This document shows, piece by piece, positions 37,911-51,165 of a DNA stretch of 64,000 nucleotides. The position numbers were made by a program, and so were the translations under genes. Position 1 is the stretch's first letter. The number at the start of each line of letters is the position of its first letter. The notes beneath the pieces were generated by a model, which saw only the letters and a program-made list of their open reading frames with translations, was not told the DNA's origin and ran no database searches. This DNA is from Paulownia fortunei (lineage: Eukaryota > Streptophyta > Magnoliopsida > Lamiales > Paulowniaceae), in the NCBI GenBank assembly GCA_019321725.1, contig CM033113.1:10602001-10666000 (forward strand). Direction: 5' to 3'.

Positions 37911-40900
37911 CTATTCCTTGTTAGAGACTGCTTCTGGAAGTTTGAACGTGGGAGGTTTGTCAACACCCCTTCTAGAATACTCTCTCCATCTTCGAGCAGC
38001 TGCAGCAGCTCGTGCGGCCCTGTCTTTCACTTCTTCCTCTGCAACCACAAATAAAAGTTCAGTAACATATTCATGTATAGAGGCCATGACCAAAAAATAA
38101 AAACTTCAGTAACATATCCAATCAATGGGTCAACAGTAAAAATTCTAGCATCTTCCCTGAGCCACCAGAAAATTATCGTCTTCAGTACAAGTCATAAAGG
38201 GCTTAAAACATTTTGAACTGATTTCTAATCTGTGAGGCTGTTATGTCCGACAATGATTGAATCAGATTTTTCAAGTGTTTTGAGGATTTGAAATCTTTAT
38301 TATGCAGAAGGGCACTTTTGTAGCTTTCTTCATACCAAAGAATTGGATAACACTTCGTCACTCATTTCTCTTGTGAATTTTTTTTGTTTTCATAAGGATC
38401 CATATAAGGCATTCACATCTGAGTGCTCTTCCAGGAAGGACTAATATGATTAAAACATTTATCCTCATAGTGAACACAGTGCATTCAGCACTTATGTATA
38501 CAGAAAGGCCATAAGTTTTGCGCATAAAATGTCGTAGTTTTGTTCAACAGGTAGCAAGGCCACATTAAACTACACTGCCAGAAAGCTGGTGATTCAAAAC
38601 CATGAGTGGCACAACAGATACGACTAAGCCTATTACAGAAAGCTCAAGTGTAAGCATCTATAACTCAAGGCTTCAATTAAGAAAATTATCAGTAAATAAT
38701 TCAAAATCAAATATGCTACATATTATGTCCAAAGATTAAATTGCAGAATATTCTTGGAGCAAAACCATTGAGCCAAATATTGCACCATTAAAGCAGTGTG
38801 AGGAACTTTGAAGTAAACACAGTCCAGCATTATGATAATATGTGCATTGCAAATGCTGAGTATTAACAGATCAGAATTGTGTACATTATAAGTAGAACTA
38901 AACTTTAGAGAAAACTAATTAAGAAATCAGTACTGTTAAAGTGTGTTTATCCTAGAATCGATCTGATGAAATTGGACTAGATGAAAAATCTATTCATATT
39001 TTTTGAAGATAGTATTTCTAATTCCTGTTCTGAGGCTTGAGTTTCTCGATGCCAAATGCTAGATTATTATTCGATTAAGATAGTTACGTAAAAACATCTT
39101 CTTTTTCATTTGTGTTTTCCTTTCTCAATGCAAGTATTATTTGTACTTGGGAAAACAGACTGCAATGAGAAAATACACAATGTTATTGTTGCCAGATAAA
39201 CAGGCCCCATATTCCACATACGCGTAAGAGATTAATCCCGAGAAGAAAATAAAATTGCAAATGAACCGACCAAATGAGCCTTTTAGCAGCAGTAAATAAA
39301 TAAAAAAGGCTACCATGAAGTGCTATGGCAATTTCATCTTTCCTTCTCACCTGTATTTTCATAGTCTTTCGGCTTGCCCCAAAGGTTGCTCCAATAAGTT
39401 TGAGTTTTATCAGAATCCTTCTGCTTCACCATCCTTATTTTAGCTTGTGCCTGCAACAAAGCAGAAGTCTTTTCAGGCACAGGCACCGGATAATAACTTG
39501 ACTAACAAACCATTCCCTAGTTTCTGAGATTTATCTGCTCAAAATCCAAATTTGCCAGGAAAATCAAACCCCGATTTAGAGGTAATACGAGCAGAATACA
39601 AATTTCCAGATCATGTCCATGAGTACAACATCTAGGAAGTTTCCAAATGGCTTAGAAAACTCTGATCAGTATGTATTTTGGAAGAAGGTGAAAAGCAGAG
39701 GCACTTCCATATTGTAAAAGCATTAGCTCTGATAATACTTATGTTAAGTGGCCTAGGGATACTAGAAATTTATCTCAGTTTGAAGCTCGTATTTGGCCAA
39801 GCAATATATCTATGCGAAACCTATTTGTCACATTCTCCAACTCTTGCATTATATTCACAGTTAAAAAGATTACAAGAACATGTTTTCTCCTTGTAAAAAC
39901 ATTTCGAACTTCATTCTTGTGTTCTGTTTCACCAGTTCAAGATAATTCTTATCGGTAACATTCATCCAGATCTAAGATCAAATCTGGAAATTCAAGACAG
40001 TAAACAGTTTTTTTAATGAGAATTTTGCTATACCGTCAAGGCATACAAGTGGAAAATTCTTCCATGTACAATATTATAATCCCATCTGCATTTAGAATAG
40101 GAAAATCCACATTTTCACTTAGGGTTCTCACCAAGACTTTAGCTTGTCTCTTTTCCCATCTAACACTCGCCTGCACCAGCAAGAGAAATTAGGATTAACA
40201 TAAAGCCACAAAGCATATTCATTGGAGGAAAGAAGTTCGAAAATTTTTTGAATCATTATACTTTTTTTCAACCGCATACGAACTCAGGGTTAGCCACTGG
40301 TGCAGTCTATCCATGTATTAAAAGAATAAACTTGTGCTGGAGAATATATAATCATGGTAATAACTTGTTTCTGCTATTGAGCAATGTTCACAGTGGCACC
40401 TAATATAATAAAACAAATGGAGAGTCGAAGAGGGTGTTCAGCCCTAAAAATAAGCTCCAACTCCACCTAGGCAATCATGATGATACTGCTCGTTCTTGCC
40501 TAGGTGTTTTGATACACTGAGGCTCCACCATAATGTATATGAAGATTACATCATAGTATGACATGTGAATCTACTCTGCTCTTCTTTGTTTCTGCCATAA
40601 TCCACTCAAGAAACTTTAGCCGGTAATAAGACAGGCAAGGCAGCAACATTTTCAAAGCACTATAACTATATCATCAGCTTAGTCGCATCAGATTATAACT
40701 AGATTGAAGAACGCAACTTTTTCTGATCAAGCATATCAGGGCATCACTAGACCGTGAGCTCTAAGTCCATATTAAAGATCAATGAAAGGATAAAAGAGGT
40801 CTTACCATCCGAAAGACATCCACAGATGCTGCGCCCATTCCTGAGAGCATCAAGGCAACCTGGTGGGCAGTATCACACTTGTAAAATTAGCTTTCATTAA

Positions 40901-43900
40901 AACATATATAGACATTCATGCATAGTCATGACAGAAATCTTGAAGACCAGATTGGTAAATTGATATAATTTTGCACGACAGTCAAAGATAATATTCTTTC
41001 TACATTTTAGACATTCTGCCTCGCTCCAAGCCCATGCTTCAGACTTCGAAGTATGTGCAACCAATGGCATCAGAAATTTGCCTTGTAATGTAAGTATTCA
41101 AGAAAACTCATAAACCACTTAAACAGGCCAGGTATTTACGGGATAGCTTATTTCTCATATTTCCCCTTTGATGTACTTGCCACTACACGTCAAAGATCAT
41201 GCTGCACAATGTGAATAGCTCATAATGTCATTCCAGAGCCAGTGAACACTGAGGCCTTGGTAATTGGCCCATAAAGGGCATCTTTTACGACATTACAAAC
41301 AAATACAATTAGACCAGTTAATGTTGAAGAGAGAAAAAGAAGACAAAGGTCATTCTTGTCAACTAGCTTTCAATGTTAATTTGACAAAAGTTTTACCTAT
41401 ACTCATGCAGACAAAAAGTGTCAGTAATCTTGTGTCTAAAACTGGTATGCACTACTACATTGGATAGAAACAAATCACCAGTCAACAAGCTATGAGAGAT
41501 AACCAGCTACATGACATTCTGAGAAAGAAGATAGATTAAGTCCACAAAAGAGTAGATGAAAGACAGAATTTGTGTAATGATATGTATTCTTACATTTACT
41601 CTTTCTACTCTTCGCATTTCGTCTTCTAGCAGTGATAACTGAGCAGCAGAAGTCCAATGAATACAATCAACTGGGCTGAAATGAAAATGTACCAGTTATA
41701 TAACTGCGGAAACTGGTCAAGTTCAATAAAATTCTAAATGTAAAACCACCTCTCTTTTGAACAAGTGCAATTCAGATGTAATTACCAGTGTCTAAATAAA
41801 TAAAATAGTTTCACAAAACTTAATCTCCAGAATGACCAGTAAAACCTGAAGTTTGGTGGAGTCTTTCAAGTGGGACAAGTTATAAGTGTTTCCATCTAGA
41901 TAGGAGCTGATTTCATATTAATATCAAACAATGATGTTGATGACTAAGACAAGACAGTTCATCAGGTCTACTCTTTTCTGCCCGCAACTTTGATTACCAC
42001 CCTGAGGTGATAATTTTTGAGACTGGCATTATATTTTTTTCAGGTGGGGAAATGTCCTGAACATTTACGCATTGACTCAGCACTCTCAACACTTGAAGAA
42101 TTTTTTCTGTTCTCCCCAGAGAAACTCCAAAAACCAATTGAAGGGTGGATTACTTATTTTTGAAGTTTCCGGTATACTACTTCGATGTAAACCAGCATTA
42201 GAGAAAAGTCCAAGCATTTAGCTTTTCATATAGCTATAAAATCTAAAGGTTAGCATTCAGTGCATCTTCACCCAATAGATGTGAGTGCACGTGTTCATTC
42301 AGATATTGCAGTTCCAAGAATAAAAAATAGAAATCACATGTTTAAGACTCTACAGAAGCTTCATCATACATGTACCCATCAATTGCAAGGACATAATTAA
42401 AAGCTAAGTCATGATGACTGAGAAGCAATCTTGAAAGGTACTCCTCTAAGAAATTTTGATAAATCTACCAGAGTGAGATAAAACAGGAAATTTCATCATA
42501 GAAGCAACCAGGTGAGTGAATGACTTCAACCCCTATAAGATAATTAAAATCAGGGGGAGAGAGAGAGAGAGAGAATAATTGCTTTTTGAACTACTCTTTC
42601 TTTCCAAGTAGGGATGGTGGTAAAACTGAACTTCTTATCCTTCTCCTTCCAAATGTTACAAAAAGGTATCCCAGAAAGAGAAAGGAACTATCGCAGAAAT
42701 CTACCTCTGCAGCATATAAACTTACCAGCTATCAACTGCTTGTTGAACTGAGTCAAGGTTTCCAGATTGGCTATAAGCTCTGGCTCTTCCAAAGTCATCC
42801 TCAATGGCAAAGACATTGGAGCAAACATTGGCACAATTCTTGCAACCTAAGCAATGAAAAGGGAAAGAAAGATGGAGATGATGTCAATTTAAAGGTGTAA
42901 TGACGCAGAGGTCTCTCGATCCTATAGTAGGTTCCTATGGGAATCATGCTTGAACAAAAGAAAAATATGATATGTGCATGTTTGTACATTTTTTAGTTGC
43001 CTGATTAGCTTCAGAAGACATTTATAGAAAGATACACACTAGCAGTTTATCTATCCCATTTTTGGTCTCTTATTTGACTTTTCAAACGAACAAATGAAAC
43101 ACCATAAATGCACTGTCATAGTATGGTTTATAGGACATCTCTACAGTTACACCGATAATTTGAGGTAATCATGAAAACATACATTATGGGGCAGAAATTG
43201 TACTCATATTTCAATTCTGCTGTCCATATCATTCCCATTATTTTCTCGCATTTATATCGAAAACTTATCCAGAAAACCTCAGGTATCATCATGTAAATTG
43301 CACATTTTGAACTTAAAGACCGAAGGTAAAGTGAAATGTCAAAATAACTGAGTTGAAAACTCTAAACATACCTATGCAGCTAAACTCATCTACAAATATA
43401 TGATCCTTTGGGCTGGAATCATCCAAAAAAGGATTGATTGCAGTCAAAGCATATCCATGAATTTCATCATAAACCATTCGCTGCACAGGATCACTGAGAA
43501 TCTAAACAGAAAAAGTCACTTTATAGCAGAAACACTCAAATAGAAGTCATGAATTCGCCCTAAATCCATACGAACAGAACTTACCTCGTAAACCTCATTT
43601 ATGAACATGCAGAAATTTGTTGTCTCTGGATCATCACCGCTCAGATCTGGATGGCAAGCTTTCATGCAACTATAATAGGCTTTCTTTATCTGCTCTGGTG
43701 TGGCATCAGGAAGCTGATAACATATGCCAAGGAACAAATTGAAAATCAAATATGAAATGAGAAAATTTATCATCATCTTAATTAGGTTATGTTGCCACAA
43801 CAGTAAGTCAATTCAGCCTTAACTTGCACCAGTCAAACATATTGCTGCGCATTAAAGTATGCCTTTTTTTTTTTTTGTTTTTCTGGGCCTTATTCTAGTC

Positions 43901-45666
43901 TACGGTCAATCTCAAGGTTCAAGTTGCTCAGAAAAATCACTATGGTTTGGCAGCTTCAAGCTAACTGAAAAGAGGAAAGATCACATGAACTTGGACCATT
44001 TTGTACTGTTCAAACACAAAATTTGCATTCATCATCAGATAATATGGATTCGTGATTCAAGAAAAAAAAAATGATGTAAAATTTTGAATACACGATCATT
44101 CATTTTTGCCTCTTTGTGGCTATTTATAATTTTCATAGAGTGCCAATAGGCAAGAACACGGTAATACGATACATAAATTCCATCTCCCTTTACAGCCCAT
44201 CATATTACCTATTCCGCAAGTTTATTGAAGAACATCCAGTTTCGGAAAACTACATGCAGAATTGTCCTGTCCTACCTATTAAATCATCTAAATATGATAT
44301 AGGCTAACATAATTAACCCCCAAAGCATAAGCTCGCATTAGGCTTTTTCATATTTTTTGCATGACTTTTAACTTCAATCACTCTTTTCATAAGTTTTCAC
44401 ACAGTTTACACTTAAACCTCAGAAAATGGATTCGATATAGCTTCAAAACTAAAAACGATGAAGAAGCAACACTCTTAGGAGAGAATTTTCAGACTGGTTT
44501 TTTATCATTGCATTCTTGATCAAATTTTTTAATATTACTACTCGTCCTTCTATAGCATAACTCAAAGCTCAGAAGATAATTTGTTCATGTCCTTGGTTTT
44601 CTTCCAAGTCCCATGCTCTAGCACATAATTTTCAATAATGATCACACTCTCACATTGAAACTGACTTTGGTTTGTTGGAGTGCATCCGTGAAGTTCAGAA
44701 AGTCCACCATACATAATCAGGCCTTAACATACCAACATAAACCTCAACTTATTAAAAGCTTAACCTTTAAGTTTTGAAGTTATTCCTTGGACACCAAAAC
44801 GATCGTCCTACTTCAAACTACTTCAAACAAGAACATCCAACGTAGTTAACTCCGGATACTTTTGGCATAGTTCCCTCAAGAGCACAATATTCTAAATTGA
44901 GTTAATTTCTTAAACTTTTAACTGATGTGCACGCCCCTAAAAAGTGTTTTGGAGCAAAATAAAAAGAAAGGAAATACACTAATACCATGTCTTACGTACT
45001 TAACATGAACTATAAAAAGAAAATTGAAGAGGAATAGAGAGAGCCATTCTGCCCCCTCCAAATCATTATCTAGACAATCGACCAAAGTATAATCTCAATC
45101 TGTAGCCAACATTTTTTTTCTCTTTTTTTTTTTTTTCCAGAAGTTCAAAGTTCAATATCCTGAGCTAAAAATCTCTCAATGATAACAAATTCCCATTCCA
45201 TCAGCACTAGTTAGTATTGCATTCTAGATTGCAAACATACCAAACATTCAGTCAAGCAACAATAATTTGACAGACAAAAGCTTCACGATCTACACATATC
45301 TCTCACAACAAAGATTTTCTCATGATGACAGTACAATGAAAGACAAAAACCACAGGAAAATTGAAAAAGTACTTGGAATTCAATCAAGATCAGCAAAAAG
45401 AATAACTACTACACAAGTTTTAAACTCAACATTTTTCATATTACCAGACCCAATACAGAATAATAATCATCTGCAATGTCCTCATATGATACAGAGTCCT
45501 GAGAGGCAGCCCTCATTCTCCCAAGACCTTTCCTTCTTCCACCATGACTGCTCCAATTCACACTATTTTTACCTAAACTGGGACATCTGTTTCTTGGACA
45601 GAAACTCTGTACTGGGTTTTGGAATTTGAGTGTATCTGTGCAAACTGGTGACAATAACTGAGCCAT
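37911..45666 (-). CDS. Chloroplast J-domain plus 4Fe-4S ferredoxin-type protein (DJC76/DJC77 family), 334 aa, nine exons
   Basis: Exons on the minus strand, all bounded by GT..AG: 45666-45445, 43713-43585, 43501-43372, 42846-42726, 41675-41594, 40859-40806, 40170-40132, 39450-39351 and 38038-37911. They join in frame to 1005 bases. Residues 1-55 are Ser/Arg-rich with few acids, like a chloroplast transit peptide. The J domain is about 67-132 (DDYYSVLGL, KKAYYSCMKACHPDLSG, HPD at 95-97). A ferredoxin-like domain follows, with C159-IG-C162-KN-C165-ANV-C169 and S-C201-PVD-C205, the ligands for a 4Fe-4S cluster. The tail has DVFRMASVRWEKRQAKVL and an Ala/Arg-rich end. Three Arabidopsis J proteins (DJC76, DJC77, DJC82) share this fusion. 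The length fits DJC77 best, as I recall. Expected role: stromal co-chaperone of Hsp70 with a redox centre. The first ATG was chosen because the upstream codon is GTG. Confidence 0.9.
42557..42574 (+). repeat. (GA)n microsatellite in a DnaJ-gene intron
   Basis: Nine GA units follow a short G run, in the intron between exons 4 and 5 of the DnaJ/ferredoxin gene. Confidence 0.85.
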
Positions 45667-46069
45667 TACCACACAGCAAGCACAAAAGAATTAAAAAAAC
45701 CTCAGACTGTTTCAAGAAACTCAGTATATAAAAGCCAAGAAAAAATAGAGTCCAGAAGAAATTGATTTAATTCAGGATATTTTTTGGTGCGTTTTTCAGT
45801 GAAGGAAAAACATTATTATTTTCCAATTTATGCGGAGGGAGAAAATTAAAGAGTGAAAAAATGGAGGAAATGCTGAGATGGCAGGATGAAGGCCATTTGT
45901 TTGGGCAAGAATCTAGAGGGAGCTGACTGAGTGTGAATCTTGACAAAATAGCACGTGTCTTTACGTGGGTATTTTCTGCTCTCCACGCTTTCCGGATTTT
46001 GCTTCACGCTTCAGGATGTTGGTTTTTGTGTCCCACAATAATGTAAAAATCATTCGTTGAAAGTCCCGA
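45667..46069 (-). promoter_or_regulatory. 5' UTR and promoter region of the DnaJ/ferredoxin gene
   Basis: The segment is less AT-rich than the sequence to its right. It contains a TTTATATACT run (minus strand, about 45735-45725) some 60 bases before the ATG, and CACGTG-related ACGTG motifs at about 45952-45970 (GCACGTGTCTTTACGTGGG). The ACGTG cores resemble G-box/ABRE sites. Function is inference. Confidence 0.35.
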
Positions 46070-46700
46070 CTACGTACTAATTAAGTAAATATGGGATAGG
46101 AAAGATTTTGATATTTAATAAGTATGAATATATTTTAATTTTTTTAAAAAAAGTATGATTAAAAAATTAGTTAAAAAATAGAAAAATAAATAATATATGA
46201 ATTTATAAATTTACATGCAAAATACAAATATAAAAGAATTATTTATGAACAAATGATATTATTTTTATATGTTTTGTGTTGAACTTATTTTAAAATTATG
46301 TATATTTTATTTTAAATATTTTTTATGTCATTTAATTTTCAATATAATAGAATGATATGACTAGAATCGAGTGATCTTTCTATTTTTTAGAATTGTATAG
46401 AAGTTTTGGATTCGTCATTCATAATTAGTATTTTTATAAATTATTAGGATTTTTATTTTTTATTTTTTATTTTTATAATATACAGTTAATACTTATAAAT
46501 CATTTTACATAATTTTTAAATTTTAAATGAAGCAATATTTGTCAATTATTATTCGAAATAAATATAATACGTATACTAAATATTTTATCTCAAAACTACG
46601 AGTATTATTCAACAAGTTCAAAATGTGTGTGAAAAATAAAAATATTTCTTAATTATTCGTACTTACGCGTACTATATAAATATAATATGAATTTTGGTAA
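46070..46700 (+). repeat. Dispersed AT-rich repeat of about 600 bp, copy 2
   Basis: Second copy of the unit at 16795-17400, same orientation, with small insertions and deletions. The longest shared runs include GATATTATTTTTATATG and ATATTTAATA.GTA.GAATATATTTTAAT. It ends at ACTATATAAATATAATATGAATTTTGG, matching the end of copy 1. Confidence 0.6.
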
Positions 46701-47739
46701 TTGGTGTTATAAACAATTCAACTAGTACTCAAGTTTTAGTATAATTAATTGTCAAAATTATTTTTTGATTTCTATCTATTTCTCTACAACCAAAAAAGAA
46801 AAGAAAAGAAAAGAAAATTCACAAGATAAGGGATAAGAAATGAATGAAAATAAAGAAGAAAAGAAAAACATTTGTTTTTGGGGTCTCATTAGGAATTTGA
46901 CTTGGGACTTGAAACAAATTTTAGATAGAATTCCTTTCTCACTATAAGTTAAAACAAAGTTTTCTCCAAACTTTGGCTAACATGACTTATTCGTCCAAGG
47001 GGAAAACTTATAATTTTGTTCCCATCTTTCCTTTCTTTTATTTTTTGTCTTTATTTTCGTTAAATTGCTCATTGGCCATAAAAAATACAACTATTTACAC
47101 TTTTACACCTTGAAAATTGCTGCAACGCTTTGCTATCTAAACGTATTTGACCATTTTGATGTCTAGAAAATCAACTAAATTATTGTTTTGGCACTTCACT
47201 ACCTCAAATTTGATCATTGTGATACTTTGCTACCTTTTTTCAAAAAAATAAAAAATAAATAAAAAAAAGCCACCTTACTACCTATGAATAATCATTTATC
47301 ATAAATTAAAATGTAATCTTAGTGCCAAATAATTAGTTGGTATTACTGTAGACTCGTAGCAAGAAAATAAGTGCTTAAATTTCTTCATCAAAGTTAGATA
47401 ACCAAACTATTTTTTCCTTCTTTTTCATCACGGTGCCTACATAATTATAAAATTAATTCAATAGTAAAAAAATATATGCACTTGCTATGTATATTTCTTA
47501 AATTGGATTAAATAAAAAATTAAAAAGAATTAAGTAAATATATATATATATATATATATATTGTTTTTGTTTCGGTGAAAGCATGTGACATGACACATAT
47601 AATTGTTAAATAAAAATAAGTATTATAAGTTTATAGAGCTAAAAAGAAAAATAATATTGCATTTTATGTTTTTGTGTATGCGCATTGATATATTTAGTTG
47701 TTTTAATGGAAGAAATTATGTACATAAATACTTTTTTAG
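46701..47739. other. AT-rich intergenic sequence with a (TA)n microsatellite
   Basis: No supported gene. A (TA)n run lies at about 47539-47561. Confidence 0.5.
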
Positions 47740-48649
47740 GGTTAAATTCATTTTACCCTCCTTGTTATACTATAGCATTGGTTTAAATTATCACTTTTTA
47801 CCTTAAAAACCTTCAGATATTCCTTTAATTTAAATTAAAAAAAATTGGACAAAAATATCTTGTAGTTAAGTAAAATAATAAATTTACTTTGCTCTCTCCA
47901 TAATAACTTGTATAGCAAAATGCCCTACAACCAAACGTGGTTAATATGACTTCATATTTTATTCAATATTAAATTTATAAAATAAATTAGCCTTTAATTA
48001 TGTCTAAATTAAGAAAATATTAAAAGAATAATAAAATATAATTTTAATAATGTAGAGAGAAGACACATTAAATTTATAATTATCTCATATATGTTTACAT
48101 GACTACTATCATAATAAAATATAAATATTATATATCTTTAAAAAGTATCTCATAGATTTTTTTTCTTTTTTTTTTCTTCATTCGACAATCTTAGTTGCAT
48201 TAATTAATAGACATTATCAAAAATTTCTTTTCATATTTTCGTTTCTAATTTTGATTGAATTTTCATAGATAAACAGCTACAAATTGAAATTATTTATTTA
48301 ACGTGTATTGAACTATTCATGCATACCTTATTTACATAATAGCACTATTTATCCTATTAAAAGAAAGGGCCAAAAAAAAGTCATTGCACTATTAAATATA
48401 AGAAAAATGTGCATAAAAAGGCACATACTTTTATCGTAATAAATGATACAATATCTAAATAATAAGTGGCTAGTTCCATTAAAATTTTAAAATAATGATT
48501 ACTTGTATTAAAAAGTATTATTCTAACAATGAAACATGCAAGATGGTAATAGTGATTAATAGTAATAAAAATTAATATATTAATAGAAGTCAGATATATA
48601 TAGTTAATTCAAGACTAATTTACTACTAAGTTAGTAATAAGTTAGATTT

Positions 48650-50560
48650 TATACCGATAATTTATATATCTTTTGATTAATATTTATTTTGTTTTTAAGT
48701 GTTTTTGTTACTTTTTATACATTTAGTTTGAAATATTGTGGATAACAACAATAAGAGAAGAAAATGAAAAAAAATCAAAAACTTGGTTGAAGTGTTAAAA
48801 AATTCGAGTTATGGTGCTACTGATGGCAGTTTTCATATTTAAATCATAACTTTCGGACCCAATTTTATATCAAATTAATTTTTGATCCAATAGAAAACCA
48901 AGATATATATCTACAACTTATATGTTTACCACAAAATCTAATTCGGTCGATTTTGAGAAACATCGAGTTCAATAGTCAACACTAGGCTGCAATTTTTTGA
49001 GATGATATATCTTAGTATTTCAGGTATAACTTTGTCTACATATATCATATTTAGTTGATTTAAGTTCTTATAAAACTATAAGACATAGATCTACAATTCA
49101 TTAGAAGACATTAAAAGTCAATTTATCTTTTAAAGAGGTCAAAAAGTAATTTCAATAGGCTATATAGTATCAAAGTGCTGAAATGGAGCTGCCAAGACAG
49201 AATGTCCGGCGCCTAGGCGCCATCTGAGGCCGGTAAAACAGAATGAAAGGTACCTAAGCGCCAAAATAGGGCGCCTAGGTGCCAACCTGCTAACAAAAAA
49301 GACGTTGATGCATTATTATGGCGACAAGTGGTAATGGATCACGAATTTTGGCATTTTTATGAGATATACACATTAGATACACCTATACATCATTACCAAT
49401 GTGATGCTCTAGTGGATATATTACATTGGTGGAGAGAAAAAGGAAAAAAATGGAAAGAATTTTAGGTTCCTTTTGAAAAGGCAAGAAAAGTGGGAGGATT
49501 TTTAAGTTTCTTTTGAAGAAAAATCAAGAAAAGTGGAAGGATTTCAGAGTTTATTTTGAAAGACTTTTGAAGAGAGAATCATTAGGGAGAAGTTTAAAAG
49601 GGTAAGATCAACATTAACCAAAAAAAAGGGAGAAGGATTGGTTCTTGGAACCAAAAAAAGCCATTGAGTGCTCGAAAACAAGACCCATTCCATTTTCTAC
49701 AAATCAAAACAAGGCATTCTTAGAGACAATAAGTCATTCTTGGAAACAATGAGAGTTTCAACCATTCCTTCCACTTCACAAATTGGTGAACAATTTTCAT
49801 GTTCTTTCTTATTTATTTCTTGAAGTTGTATTCATCTATGGTGAACTAAATATTTCTTTCTAAAGGATGATGTAATCTTATTTGATCCTATATTTTGAAT
49901 TTCAAATAATATTAATTCAAGTTATTCATCTTGTTTGTGTTATCTTGTTTAGTATTTTATCTTGATTAATTGATTGTTAATTGAAATTGTTTGATGTATG
50001 AGATTCGACACTCGAGAGAGGGAATTTTATACATAATCATATGGATAACACAACTTAGAGGTCATAGAGTTGAGAAGCTTATGAAACCTTTTAAATTTTG
50101 AAAAAGAATTTATTGAACTTTTATAGAGTCTTATTCTTGAATTTTTATAGAGATATCGAAATTCATGTTAGAACTCATAGTCAATTCGACACTCGAGAGA
50201 GGGAATTGATGAGTTTAGGAATTCTTAACTTACATGTGTTGTTGACTTGAATTGATATATTTTGAAAGGAAGAACATAGGTGATAATTAGGTGAGTCATT
50301 CCTTTAAAATATTTTGCTTATAAGGTGTTTGTTATATTAATTCTAAAAATTCCATTCTTGTCTATGCATTTTTGTTTTTGTTTTTGTTTTTGTTTTTTTT
50401 TGTTTACCAATCATCATTTGATTTTCTAAATAAAATTAGGACTATTTGAACTACGGTACTTAATATAATTTTTTATTACAATCTCTATGGATACGATACT
50501 CAACTTACCATTGTATTAAAACTTGACACCGTACATTTGTGGTTTACATAATTTTCACTG
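48650..50560 (+). mobile_element. Probable Ty3/gypsy-type LTR (solo or fragment)
   Basis: It contains phrases frequent in plant gypsy LTRs: AACTTTCGGACCCAATTTT, GGCGCCTAGGCGCC-type palindromes (49208-49221, 49270-49282) and a near-3' segment CTCTATGGATACGATACTCAAC...ACCGTACATTTGTGG (about 50482-50541). A 24-base exact direct repeat (ATTCGACACTCGAGAGAGGG and four more) sits at 50003-50026 and 50184-50207. No gag-pol sequence is attached. Boundaries are approximate. The assignment rests on remembered similarity. Confidence 0.45.
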
Positions 50561-50599
50561 ATTATCATGTTGTTTGTTTCATATTATCGTAAATGATCA

Positions 50600-51165
50600 T
50601 AGAAACTAGCTGCAGGTTGTTTTCAGCTTGAGGAGAAAGGTTATTCTCCCTTTCCTATCAACTCTAAGGGATTGTAACAACTGTGTTCGCTAGATAAGAC
50701 GGCTATGATTGGTTATAGTGAGTTAGAAAGTAAAAGATGCGGGAGGCTTATGATTACCGCTATCGCAAGATAGCATGTCAGATGAAGAACAATGGCTCCA
50801 TACCGGATAGCTGGAATAGCTCATTTGAAGACAAAATAAATCAGGAGAGTGGAGAGTGGCGGACGATTGAATAGGCTAAGTGAGGACGCGCTCGGGAGGG
50901 GGGGGAGGGCGGCTTGTGGGGATTTTCCCCCCCGTGACCCCCCAGCTCAGTTGCTTATCGTTCCTACCCTACGACTAGTAGGGCAGTCACTTGCTTTCCC
51001 TTCTCTCTTTGGGGAGAGGGGCAACTATCGGTCCTTGTATGACCCCTTCCCCTCACACTTTTTGGGCTCACGGGTTGGGGTCTATTTAGGACCTATAGTC
51101 ACTCCCCTCCTTTGCTTGAGTCTTAGCTGCTTTATCGTTCGAACAGCTAGTTTCAAAATTCAAGG
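50600..51165. other. GC-richer block resembling plant mitochondrial DNA (candidate NUMT)
   Basis: The block is much richer in G+C than the flanks and changes abruptly on both sides. The style (long G and C runs, GCTATCGCAAGATAGC, GGCTCCATACCGGATAGCTG, CCTACGACTAGTAGGGCAG, GCTCACGGGTTGGGG) is that of plant mitochondrial intergenic or intron sequence. I could not match it to a named mitochondrial gene. The long open frame across it (about 50849-51196) starts in GC-rich sequence with no codon bias and is probably not a gene. An alternative is an unfamiliar retroelement leader. Confidence 0.4.

Noticed and set aside
45267..45629. 120-residue open frame on the plus strand
   Set aside because: It is antisense to exon 1 of the DnaJ/ferredoxin gene.
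45667..45672. Two-codon upstream extension of the DnaJ/ferredoxin frame
   Set aside because: The codon at 45672 is GTG. The ATG at 45666 is used.
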